Source of the DNA: Planctomycetota bacterium
Lineage (GTDB): Bacteria > Planctomycetota > UBA1135 > UBA2386
Direction: 5' to 3'
Assembly: GCA_020848735.1 (NCBI GenBank)
Contig: JADLHO010000030.1
Span: forward strand, 1 to 60,497
Length of the DNA: 60,497 bases
The notes beneath the pieces are model-generated. The model was not told the origin of the DNA. It saw only the letters and a program-made list of their open reading frames with translations, and did not search any database. Below are positions 44,601 to 50,691 of the stretch, piece after piece; position 1 is the first letter of the stretch; each line of letters begins with the position of its first letter. The translations under genes were made by a program, and so were the position numbers.

Positions 44601-46470
44601 GTACCGCGCGTTGCCGACGGTGGTCTACGGGGCGTTGCGCCCGGATCTCGTCGCGTTCGGCGATGCGATCCAGCTCACCGTGCTCCCGCGCGAGCAGGCG
44701 TCGAGCGATCCCTACCGCCTCACGCCCGACGAGCTCTGGGAGTTCGGCAAGGCCGCATTCGAGCGCAGGGACCACGACACCGCGCATCGCCTGCTGGGCG
44801 AGCTCGCCGCCGGCTGGACGCTGCGCAGCGACATCCTGCGCGAGGTCGCGCGGATGATGCTCTTCGTCTCGATCCAGAAGCAGGACGCCCGCGGCACCGT
44901 GAAGTGGTTCGAGGAGCTGAAGGACCGCTATCCGGACCTCGTCGTGCCGTTCGAGGACATCCGCGCCGTGGGGCGCGCCTATCTCGACATCGGCGAGTTC
45001 GAATCGGCGGTGCTCGTGTTCCGCGGCACGACCGAGGCCTCCTTCCTGAAGGACGCCGGCGTCGCGACGACGCTGGAGAGCCTCGGTGAGGTGCAGGCCT
45101 CGGTGCGCTTCCTGCGCCGTCTGCTCGACACCTACCCCGCGCTCAACACGATGCGGCAGAGCCTCTACGGCATCGGGCAGAAGCTCGGCATGCTCGCGGG
45201 TTCGCTCGCCGAGGGTCAGGCCGTGGATCCGAAGGTGGGCGCGCGTCGCGTGCTCTTCGAGCAGTCGACGCAGACCCTGCGCGAGTTCCTCGTGCAGTTC
45301 CCCGAGGATCCGCTCGCCGAAGAGGTCAGCTTCGCGTGGGCGACGACGCTCATCGAGAGCGGGAAGCTCGCCGACGCACTCGCGGTCGCGACCGGTGCGC
45401 TCGCGCGCTACCCCGGCTCCACGCTCGAGGACGAGTTCCTCTACACCGCGGGCTACGCGCGCTTCGTGCTCGGCAAGCCCGACGACGCGCTGGCAGCGGT
45501 GCGGCGCGTCGCGAGCGAGAGCTTCCCCTCGGGCTCCGGGACCAGCGGCCCGAGCGAGAACCACAAGCACGCGATCTACCTCGAGGGGCAGATCCACCAC
45601 GCGCTGGGACGTCCCGCGGATGCGCTCGCGAGCTACGACCGCGTGATCGAGGACTTCCAGGACGCGAGCGAGGCCGCCGGCTACTTCCGCAAGAAGGCGC
45701 TGAGCGTCCCCGAGGTCACGCGCTTCGCGACGAACGCGGAGGCGAAGCTCGAGCTGACCTGGCGCAACCTGGAGGAGGCCGTCGTGAAGGTCTACCGCGT
45801 CGACCTCATGCGGCTCTACCTGCTGCACAAGTCGCTGGACAACGTCAGCGGCATCCTCCTGCACGGCATCCGCCCCTTCCACGAGGCGACGCAGAAGCTC
45901 GGCGAGGGCAAGGACTACCTCGGGCCGCAGACGAGCAAGCTCGCGCTGCCGCTCGTCGAGCCCGGGGCCTACCTCGTCGTCGTGCGCGCGGGCGAGCTGC
46001 TCGCGTCAGGCCTCGTCCTGCGCAGCGATCTCGAGATCGACGCGCAGGAGAGCCTGGACGTCGGGCGCGTGCGCGTGAACGTGAAGCGCGACGGCGTCTT
46101 CGTCGCGGACGCCCACGTGAAGGTGGTCGGCTCCGGCGATGGCGAGCTGCGTGCGGGCGCGACGGATCCGCGGGGCATCTTCGTCGCGGACGGACTCGTC
46201 GGCCGCGCCACCGTGATCGCGCAGCTCGGCGATGCGTTCGCGTTCTTCCGCGGCAGCGGCGTCCACCAGCCGGCGCGCTACCAGCCGCCGCCGCCCAAGC
46301 CGTCCGCCGGTGGCGATCACCAGGCGGAGACGAAGCAGGGGCGGTCCTTCGACGCCTGGGAGAACAACCTGCGCATGAACAACGACAACCGCGCGAAGCA
46401 GGTGCAGTGGCTCAAGAACGAGGTGCTCGACAAGCAGCAGCGCGGCGTCGAGGTCTACCGCGCGAAGTGA
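38620..46470 (+). CDS. Giant secreted TPR / alpha-2-macroglobulin-like protein
   Basis: 2616 residues. A signal peptide (about 1-27) precedes TPR repeats (about 30-470), for example AAIASYERLLRDLPQAGLAD. Macroglobulin-type beta domains follow to about 1200. A Gly/Pro/Arg-rich linker at about 1210-1247 may be the bait region. The alpha-2-macroglobulin core includes SEWRVIARGTTRDTDVGSAS. At the thioester position, C1547 lies in ARNCRIPSPT instead of the C-x-E-Q signature. A terpenoid-toroid-like helical part follows. More TPRs lie at about 2030-2360 and a second beta domain at the end. No lipobox is seen. A protease-trapping or envelope structural role is plausible, without covalent capture. 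Confidence 0.8.
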   Translation: MRPALRVAVVPVLFLLSVAAIRFASALSDGEDALIARRYADAVVALQKAVEEEPLERRDRVLLLLARAQELAGDPAAAIASYERLLRDLPQAGLADRARLERAEAFARSRQFAKAAAAYREQIEALTGPQRKETIAQTYLGLADQAQAGEQPDPRRAVTFYDLALELGLPTERARNVRLLAAQAELRASDSAGAIRRLEPLLADLAGQRDEGRARLLLGDAYRSAGDPSKARATYRDLIAAAPDSAEAADASFKIAETFGVPSPGPQLLDLAVAALEAFAKRYPAHEKARIARYLVALCQLSANRSEDGLTALRGFVEAHADEPLEEIAAARALIGDVLAGQGKSDEAIAAWRSYLAAHASHSAWERVQRAIVDTEFARAERAVADERFAEARKLFEDFGREHPLDERNAEILRRIGESFASEQRWDDARAALERCVKKYPGREESSAAQFRIGDLWENQGFDYQRALDAYRAVTWGSHQAQAQARVRRLEQKSLGLRTPRTFRIGEAASFELTSRNLPELRVRVYRLDLETWFRATHLPGSVDRLDIEVIAPDKTFSSKAADYVPFKETVREVPIGFTEPGCYVVKVDDQEREATTMVLVTDLGLIVKSSRTELLAFAQDLAKDRVESGVRVVVSDGSKILTEGRTDDAGMFRWKSPRLADAAELRVFAVDAAGSGAGTLDLSSLATGEGLAARVYLCTDRPAYLPGQRAHLKGIVRDVKDGLYVIPTAGADERLRVYAPSGRLAVESPVRFTEFGTLALDVELPEEAELGTWRATLDRGHGRSGTIQFEVARFELPRLLLSIEPAQRIVFRGEPLAGHVELRHFYGDPVRDRAVEIVLRRTDGSIDTRRGRTTAEGRLEYRFETQEFAEEALAVLTATVAEEGLSTGAVVPVVTTEFVPTLDTKREVFLVGQTFEVGVTLRDRSGAPLAKPGELLLFRRETTRRGTAEIEVARQPFQTDGKSGRVELKFSAPKSGPHVLRVQAMDRFGQLVTTERVVTISGDDDELKLRILADRQSWKVGETLEARIVNRSGERLALRTLQGDGVLACEAVRIPAGESVLRLPVDGLHAPNFAVALAMIDGTALREAESEFFVARELAVELSLASEIAQPGSEVELRVVAKDAVGRPVSAELAIALVESSLFQLYADQSPDLAASFWGMRRQTAFRTVSSCGWSYDGPSRPVSAALVAEERRRAELELLAVESERGGLDGAPANDPGAATRRPHGGSAGPGGPSSPGPAGVRNRRAQVPTQQSAGKELVRRAFAESEPQSGSDEFYLGAGLQQDFAQRHLAYFVDTVSGAATARPMGFDLFSIGGDAMGRIRLPIPIPATDAPRVAFAADGAWLSSVRTDANGEAKVTLRLPERASEWRVIARGTTRDTDVGSASSRIRTARDLELAIAAPRFLVGGDTSSARVLMHNRTAEALDAKLVIGVGGSDTTQSSTLAAGLESEHAIALSAPAEGSLPISARVTGSREATAEQTIPVQPFGVELRDGRAGVLVDTQQFTLTLPEDRKLRELALRIELSFGSDAGLAAAALAPIPTARNCRIPSPTILATASRALAAYAALAALDGTGDARKADRNALEALAAGAVQSLLALQREDGAFAWIGQGQPEFRATAVALRALQRAHERGSFPALAARQRAAQWLAAALRGARDEQRVEPERALVESGEERFETLNALHRRRAGLDLASLGHLALAWRAAGRVELAREVEASAKEKLGAGALASPGPGGDPSRVVAFAVVAQALLSGDPSDPHAARLVEWLEAQKLGPTWATPEATAAAVEALAKATRRARRTNAGPCEVALRVNDTVLAPVSGKDGLDATHVEVPAAALRVGQNKVELTLRGAGPIRFAALLRGFAFDFSDADRNRGLVRVSRKLLPDWRRDNGRVISPGFGVVAGRFESFENRLSQLPVGVTARVETQFWALGDDNSVIPVLPFVVEEPIPAGCTVPRDSVQGGFERVEVLPDRIVAWYRDGVRADTLRYQLVGRHPGKYRALPTVVYGALRPDLVAFGDAIQLTVLPREQASSDPYRLTPDELWEFGKAAFERRDHDTAHRLLGELAAGWTLRSDILREVARMMLFVSIQKQDARGTVKWFEELKDRYPDLVVPFEDIRAVGRAYLDIGEFESAVLVFRGTTEASFLKDAGVATTLESLGEVQASVRFLRRLLDTYPALNTMRQSLYGIGQKLGMLAGSLAEGQAVDPKVGARRVLFEQSTQTLREFLVQFPEDPLAEEVSFAWATTLIESGKLADALAVATGALARYPGSTLEDEFLYTAGYARFVLGKPDDALAAVRRVASESFPSGSGTSGPSENHKHAIYLEGQIHHALGRPADALASYDRVIEDFQDASEAAGYFRKKALSVPEVTRFATNAEAKLELTWRNLEEAVVKVYRVDLMRLYLLHKSLDNVSGILLHGIRPFHEATQKLGEGKDYLGPQTSKLALPLVEPGAYLVVVRAGELLASGLVLRSDLEIDAQESLDVGRVRVNVKRDGVFVADAHVKVVGSGDGELRAGATDPRGIFVADGLVGRATVIAQLGDAFAFFRGSGVHQPARYQPPPPKPSAGGDHQAETKQGRSFDAWENNLRMNNDNRAKQVQWLKNEVLDKQQRGVEVYRAK

Positions 46471-46516
46471 GCGCGCGGCGCAACGCCGGCGCGTCGCGGG
46501 CGTCGAGAAGGGCTAC

Positions 46517-46546
46517 CTTCGATCAGGGCCAGCTTCGATCAGGGCC
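46517..46546. repeat. Tandem 14-16 bp duplication over a stop codon
   Basis: CTTCGATCAGGGCC occurs at 46517-46530 and 46533-46546. The second copy contains the stop codon of the minus-strand HEAT gene. It looks like a recent slippage duplication in the convergent gap after the macroglobulin gene. Confidence 0.7.
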
Positions 46547-47681
46547 GCAGTCCGGCGGCCCAGCTCGACCAGGCCGCGGGATCCGCGCCCGGATCCGCGC
46601 CGGCGAGACGGCTCAAGGCGCGGCGGAAGCTCGTCACGACGCGTTCGGTGATCACCGCGGCGACGGTGACGTCGAGCACGGTGCCGCTCTGGAGGACGTC
46701 GACCTTCGGATCGGCGATGAAGGCGGCCTGCGCGACCTCGACGTCGAAGTCGCGGATGTAGCTCTGCTGCTGGAGGAAGGCGATGTAGCCGCGGGTCGCG
46801 CCGGGCTGCGCCGCCGCCGCGCGTGCGGCGGCCGGACCGGCCGCGGCGAGCGGGCCGATCGCGGCCTTGTCGCCGAGCGCGGCCAGCGCGTCGGCGGCCT
46901 TGATGCGCACGTCGACCGAGTCGTGCACGAGCGCGGGAGCCAGGAAGCCGATCACCTCGTGCGAGTTCGAGTGCGAGCGCGCGAGGCCGATCGCCGTCTC
47001 GCGCACCTGCGCCGAGGGATCGAGGACCGCCGCGCGCCACACGGTGCGCTGATCGTCGTCGTCGCGCCGCTGCGCGAGGGCGGCGAGCGCCGTCGCGCGA
47101 TCGGACTCGAGCGGGTTGTGGCGGGCCGTGCGGCGGAGCAGGTCGCGTGCCTCGTCTTGCGGGAACCGCGCGAGCACCTGCGCGGCCGCCGCGCGTCGCG
47201 CACCACCGTTCCGGGCGGCGAGGAGCACGAAGCGGACGCGGCCCTGCAGGTTGCCCGGCTTGAGCTCGCCGAGGAGCTCGGGTTCGAGTGCGGCGAGCAG
47301 CTCGTCGAGGCGGGTGCGGAGTGCGGCGGAGAGCGGCTGGGCGAGAGCCCGGTCGAGCCAGCGCCACATCTCGTCGGCGAGTCCGAAGCCCTGCGCGAGG
47401 CGGGCCAGCTCGATGCAACCGTGGGGACCGTCGCCCGCGCGTGCCGCGAGGCGCGCGAGTTCGTCGCGGAGCTCGGCTTCGGTGCGTACGCGGACGACCT
47501 CCTGCGCGAGGACCTCCACGACGCCGTCGCGCGTCGTGATGCGACAGCGAGCGCCGTCGAGTTTGACCTTGCCGACGAGCACCCGCCCGTCGTTCAGGCG
47601 CACCTCGTCGGCGAGCGCGGTCGAGGGCAGGGCGAGGCAGAGGATGCTGGCGAGAGTGCGGAGCGTCAGGCGTGCCGTCAT
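46539..47681 (-). CDS. Exported HEAT-repeat protein
   Basis: 380 residues. A signal peptide (about 1-24, ending TALA) precedes a small beta module, DEVRLNDGRVLVGKV with a second half VVEVLAQEVVRVRT. This module is frequent at the start of planctomycete-type secreted proteins and is also seen in the protein at 33718. Residues about 150-310 are HEAT/Armadillo-type helices such as DEARDLLRRTARHNP and VDVRIKAADALAALGDKAA. The last 70 residues form a beta-rich domain. It is probably a periplasmic binding scaffold. No partner can be named. It diverges from the minisatellite gene at 47898. Confidence 0.75.
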   Translation of the reverse strand: MTARLTLRTLASILCLALPSTALADEVRLNDGRVLVGKVKLDGARCRITTRDGVVEVLAQEVVRVRTEAELRDELARLAARAGDGPHGCIELARLAQGFGLADEMWRWLDRALAQPLSAALRTRLDELLAALEPELLGELKPGNLQGRVRFVLLAARNGGARRAAAAQVLARFPQDEARDLLRRTARHNPLESDRATALAALAQRRDDDDQRTVWRAAVLDPSAQVRETAIGLARSHSNSHEVIGFLAPALVHDSVDVRIKAADALAALGDKAAIGPLAAAGPAAARAAAAQPGATRGYIAFLQQQSYIRDFDVEVAQAAFIADPKVDVLQSGTVLDVTVAAVITERVVTSFRRALSRLAGADPGADPAAWSSWAAGLRP

Positions 47682-47897
47682 GCTGGTTCTCTCGAGCGCA
47701 GTGCGTCGTCGCGGGCTGCGCGTCGTCGGTGCGGGGGCGCGCGACGCCGGCAACTCGCGATCCGGCGTGCACTCGCGGATCGACGAGGTCTCGTCGCCGT
47801 GAGTCGGCACGCGGAGCGGAGCTTGCGCGGCGTCCCGCTGGGCCCCGAGGATAGTCGAGCCCGGCCCGACCGTTGCAGGGCGAGCTGCCCGACCGCC

Positions 47898-48926
47898 ATG
47901 CGCGAGACCCTCATGAACCGCTCCCGTCGTCTCTCCCTGCTGCTCCTCCTCGGCTCGGCGTTCCCGCCCTTGGCAGCGCAGGACCCGAATCGGCAGGACC
48001 CGAACCAGCAGGACCCGAACCAGCAGGACCCGAACCAGCAGGACCCGGGCCAGCGCGAGCAAGGCCAGCCGGAGCGCGCGACCCGAGCACCCGAGTTCCG
48101 CACGGCGAAGACCGTCGAGCAGCTCCTGATCGCGATGCGCGCCGCCGAGCGCGCGCACGACCGGGTCGCGATGCGCATCGAGACCACCGGTCGCCTGCCC
48201 AACGACGCGGGGCAGTTCCGCAGCACCGGGACGCTCCGTGTCCTCGGCAAGACACACTTCCACGTGAAGATGCACTGGTCCTTCGGCGAGGACCAGGAGG
48301 GGGAGACCGAGACCGTGCGCACGGAGCAGGGACTCTGGATGCGCGAGAACGACCCGGTGCAGGGACAGGTCTTCACGCACATGGACGCCGCGCTCATGGC
48401 GCTCGTCGAGTCGGCGAGCGCGGCGCTGGGCGAGGCCTCGCTCGCCGGTCCGGGTGCGGCGCAGGCGGAGAGCCCGCTCGGCAGCCGGATGATCGCGGAT
48501 CTCGCCGCGAGCTTCGCCCTGACCCTCGACGGCCCGCGCGCGATCGATGGCATGGACGTGCTGGTCGTCGGCGGGCCACGCAAGGCGACGACCGAGGACG
48601 ACCTGCTCGCTCCCGAGGCCGACCACGTCGACGTGCTCGTGCGCGTGAGCGACGGCGCGGTGGTGCGCATGACGCAGCTCCGGAAGGGCGAGCCCATCAG
48701 CGAGGTGCGCGTGCCGGAGCTCGACCTGGTCACGCCGCTCGATCCCGCGTCCTTCGTCCTGACGCCCCCCGAAGGCGTGGCGTTCGTCGACGTGCTCGAT
48801 CACCCGCCGGCGCGCGCGCAGATCGAGCGGCTCTTCGAGGATGCGAAGCTGAAGGGCTGGAAGCGCCCGGGCGAAGGCGAAGCGGCCCCGGAGGCGAAGA
48901 AGCAGGCGGCGCCGGCCGCGCGGTGA
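47898..48926 (+). CDS. Secreted protein with QDPNQ minisatellite and LolA-like domain
   Basis: 342 residues from ATG 47898; ATG 47913 is an alternative. The signal peptide ends PPLAAQ. It is followed at once by five 5-residue repeats (QDPNR, three QDPNQ, QDPGQ). The remaining 270 residues are beta-rich with a TLRVLGKTHFHVKMHWSF segment, compatible with a LolA/LolB-like half-barrel, but the match is weak. The C-terminus is Ala/Lys-rich. The repeat tract may change length by slippage and would shorten or extend a flexible linker without frameshift, because the unit is 15 bp. Confidence 0.65.
   Translation: MRETLMNRSRRLSLLLLLGSAFPPLAAQDPNRQDPNQQDPNQQDPNQQDPGQREQGQPERATRAPEFRTAKTVEQLLIAMRAAERAHDRVAMRIETTGRLPNDAGQFRSTGTLRVLGKTHFHVKMHWSFGEDQEGETETVRTEQGLWMRENDPVQGQVFTHMDAALMALVESASAALGEASLAGPGAAQAESPLGSRMIADLAASFALTLDGPRAIDGMDVLVVGGPRKATTEDDLLAPEADHVDVLVRVSDGAVVRMTQLRKGEPISEVRVPELDLVTPLDPASFVLTPPEGVAFVDVLDHPPARAQIERLFEDAKLKGWKRPGEGEAAPEAKKQAAPAAR
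47979..48053 (+). repeat. Five-copy 15-bp in-frame minisatellite
   Basis: The unit is CAGGACCCGAACCAG. The three middle copies are identical and the outer two have one to three changes. It codes for Gln-Asp-Pro-Asn-Gln repeats just after a signal peptide. Near-identity of the middle units at the DNA level indicates recent expansion. Confidence 0.9.
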
Positions 48927-48989
48927 CGACACCGCGCTGCCATCGCGTGGATGCCCGGCCCATGCGGCGCCGATAAAGTGCCCGCCCAC

Positions 48990-49982
48990 ATGGAACGAGC
49001 TCCGATCCTCTGCACCGGCGCGGCCGGGTTCGTCGGTGCGCGCTTCGTCGAGTCCTGCAATCGGCGCGGCGTGCCGCTGATCTCGGTCGACGAGCCGGCG
49101 CTCTTCGAACAGCGTCCGGAACACGCGGGGCTCGCCTTCGGCACGATCCTCGATCGCAAGGCCGCGGAGGCGAAGCTCGCCGCCGGACGGCTCGCACCCC
49201 GCGCGATCGTGCACCTCGGCGCCTGCACCGACACGACGGAGCTCGACGAGCCCTTCCTCGAGGATGTGAACGTCCGCAGCTCGCAGGCGCTCTGGCGCGC
49301 GGCACGCGCCCAGGGCATCCCCTTCGTCTACGCGAGTTCGGCGGCCACCTACGGCGCCGGTGAGCTCGGCTGGTCCGACGACGAATCGCGATTCGCCGCG
49401 TTGCGGCCGCTCAATCCGTACGGCGAGAGCAAGCGGCGCTTCGACCTCTGGGCCTTGGAGCAGGAGCGCGCGGATGCGGCGCCGCCGGCCTGGGCCGGCT
49501 TCAAGTTCTTCAACGTCTACGGCTTCGGCGAGCGTCACAAGGGTCGCATGGCGAGCGTGGTGCTCCAGGCCTTCGATCAGATCCGCAGCCAGGGCCGCGT
49601 GCGGCTCTTCCGCAGCCACAAACCCGGCGTCGCCGACGGTCATCAGAGCCGCGACTTCGTCTTCGTCGACGACGTCGTCGACGTGCTCTGGTTCGCGCTC
49701 GAGAAGCCGCTGCGCCGCGGCGTCTACAACCTCGGCAGCGGCAAGGCGCGCAGCTTCCTCGACCTCGCGCGCGCCGTCTTCGCCGCGCTCGGCGCGCCCG
49801 AGCGCATCGAGTGGATCGACACTCCCGCCGACATCCGCGAGCGCTACCAGTATTTCACCGAGGCCGATCTCACGCGCCTGCGTGCGGCGGGCTACGCGCG
49901 GCCCTTCACCTCGCTCGAGGACGGGGTGCGGCGCAGCGTCGCGCGCATGCTCGCGGCCGCGGCAACGCCCTTGCCGGCGTGA
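48990..49982 (+). CDS. hldD: ADP-glyceromanno-heptose 6-epimerase
   Basis: 330 residues of the extended short-chain dehydrogenase family. The Rossmann motif is CTGAAGFVGARFVE. The catalytic pair is SSAATYG and Y-x3-K in NPYGESKRRF. The HldD signatures FKFFNVYGFGERHKGRMASV and SRDFVFVDDVVDV are clear. The enzyme makes ADP-L-glycero-D-manno-heptose for lipopolysaccharide inner core or for a heptose-containing glycan. This implies an outer membrane with such sugars or glycosylated surface proteins. The other heptose genes are not in the window. A TAAAGT hexamer ends only 10 bases before the ATG. Confidence 0.88.
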   Translation: MERAPILCTGAAGFVGARFVESCNRRGVPLISVDEPALFEQRPEHAGLAFGTILDRKAAEAKLAAGRLAPRAIVHLGACTDTTELDEPFLEDVNVRSSQALWRAARAQGIPFVYASSAATYGAGELGWSDDESRFAALRPLNPYGESKRRFDLWALEQERADAAPPAWAGFKFFNVYGFGERHKGRMASVVLQAFDQIRSQGRVRLFRSHKPGVADGHQSRDFVFVDDVVDVLWFALEKPLRRGVYNLGSGKARSFLDLARAVFAALGAPERIEWIDTPADIRERYQYFTEADLTRLRAAGYARPFTSLEDGVRRSVARMLAAAATPLPA

Positions 49983-49997
49983 AGCAGCACGCTGCCG

Positions 49998-50025
49998 TTG
50001 ACTCGGTCCCCGCGCGCGGTACTCC
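49998..50025 (+). promoter_or_regulatory. Promoter candidate for the AAA ATPase gene
   Basis: TTGACT (49998-50003) is a near-consensus -35 box. TACTCC (50020-50025) follows after 16 bases, and the ATG is 12 bases later. The very short leader agrees with other genes of this window. Confidence 0.45.
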
Positions 50026-50037
50026 GGACTGCACGCC

Positions 50038-50685
50038 ATGCAACGCATCGTGCTGACCGGTGGTCCGGCCGCGGGCAAGACCGCGGTCCTCGACGTCCTG
50101 CGCAAGCACCTCGCCGGTGAGGTCGTCGTCCTTCCCGAGTCGGCGACGATGCTCTTCTCCGGTGGCTTCCCGCGACCGAGCGACGCGACGGGCAAACGCC
50201 TCGTCCAACGAGCGATCTGGCAGGTGCAGGTCTCGCTCGAGGAGCTCTTCCAGCAGGAGCATCCCGATCGACCCCACCTCTGCGATCGCGGCACGCTGGA
50301 CGGCGCCGCCTATTGGCCGGGTGGTCCCGAGCGCTTCCTCGCGTCGATGGGCACCACGCTCGCGAGCGAATACCGCCGCTACGACGCCGTGCTCTTCCTC
50401 GAGACCTCGGCCTACAGCGACGCGCAGTATCCCTCGGACAATCCGGTGCGCATCGAGTCGCCCGCGCAGGCGCGCGCTCTCGATGCGCGCCTGCAGGAGG
50501 TGTGGAAGGGTCACCCCGGGTTCCACCTCATCGGGCACCAGGCGAACTTCTACGAGAAGGTGGCGCTGGTCCTCATCGAGCTGCACCGCGTGCTCGGCGT
50601 CGGCAATGCCGTCTCGCAGCGGCTCGCGCGGAGCGTGACGGAGTCGGGCACGGCGCGCCGGCGCAAGGGACGACGTCGCCGTTGA
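50038..50685 (+). CDS. AAA_28-type P-loop NTPase
   Basis: 215 residues. The P-loop GGPAAGKTAV (about 8-17) is followed by VVLPESATMLFSGGFPR, FQQEHPDRPHLCDRGTLDGA and an aromatic HANF-like segment near the end. The arrangement resembles the NadR/AAA_28 kinase-like family, which contains small-molecule kinases. The last 20 residues are Arg-rich. The phosphorylated substrate is unknown. The gene is convergent with the secreted protein at 50692, six bases away. Confidence 0.75.
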   Translation: MQRIVLTGGPAAGKTAVLDVLRKHLAGEVVVLPESATMLFSGGFPRPSDATGKRLVQRAIWQVQVSLEELFQQEHPDRPHLCDRGTLDGAAYWPGGPERFLASMGTTLASEYRRYDAVLFLETSAYSDAQYPSDNPVRIESPAQARALDARLQEVWKGHPGFHLIGHQANFYEKVALVLIELHRVLGVGNAVSQRLARSVTESGTARRRKGRRRR

Positions 50686-50691
50686 GCCCGA

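Noticed and set aside
38455..45882. A 2475-codon open frame on the minus strand opposite the macroglobulin gene
   Set aside because: It is a shadow of the GC-rich codon pattern: composition is Arg/Ala/Glu/Gly with no domain, and the plus-strand frame has clear TPR and A2M motifs.
47979..48053. CRISPR array
   Set aside because: The units are contiguous 15-bp coding repeats without spacers.
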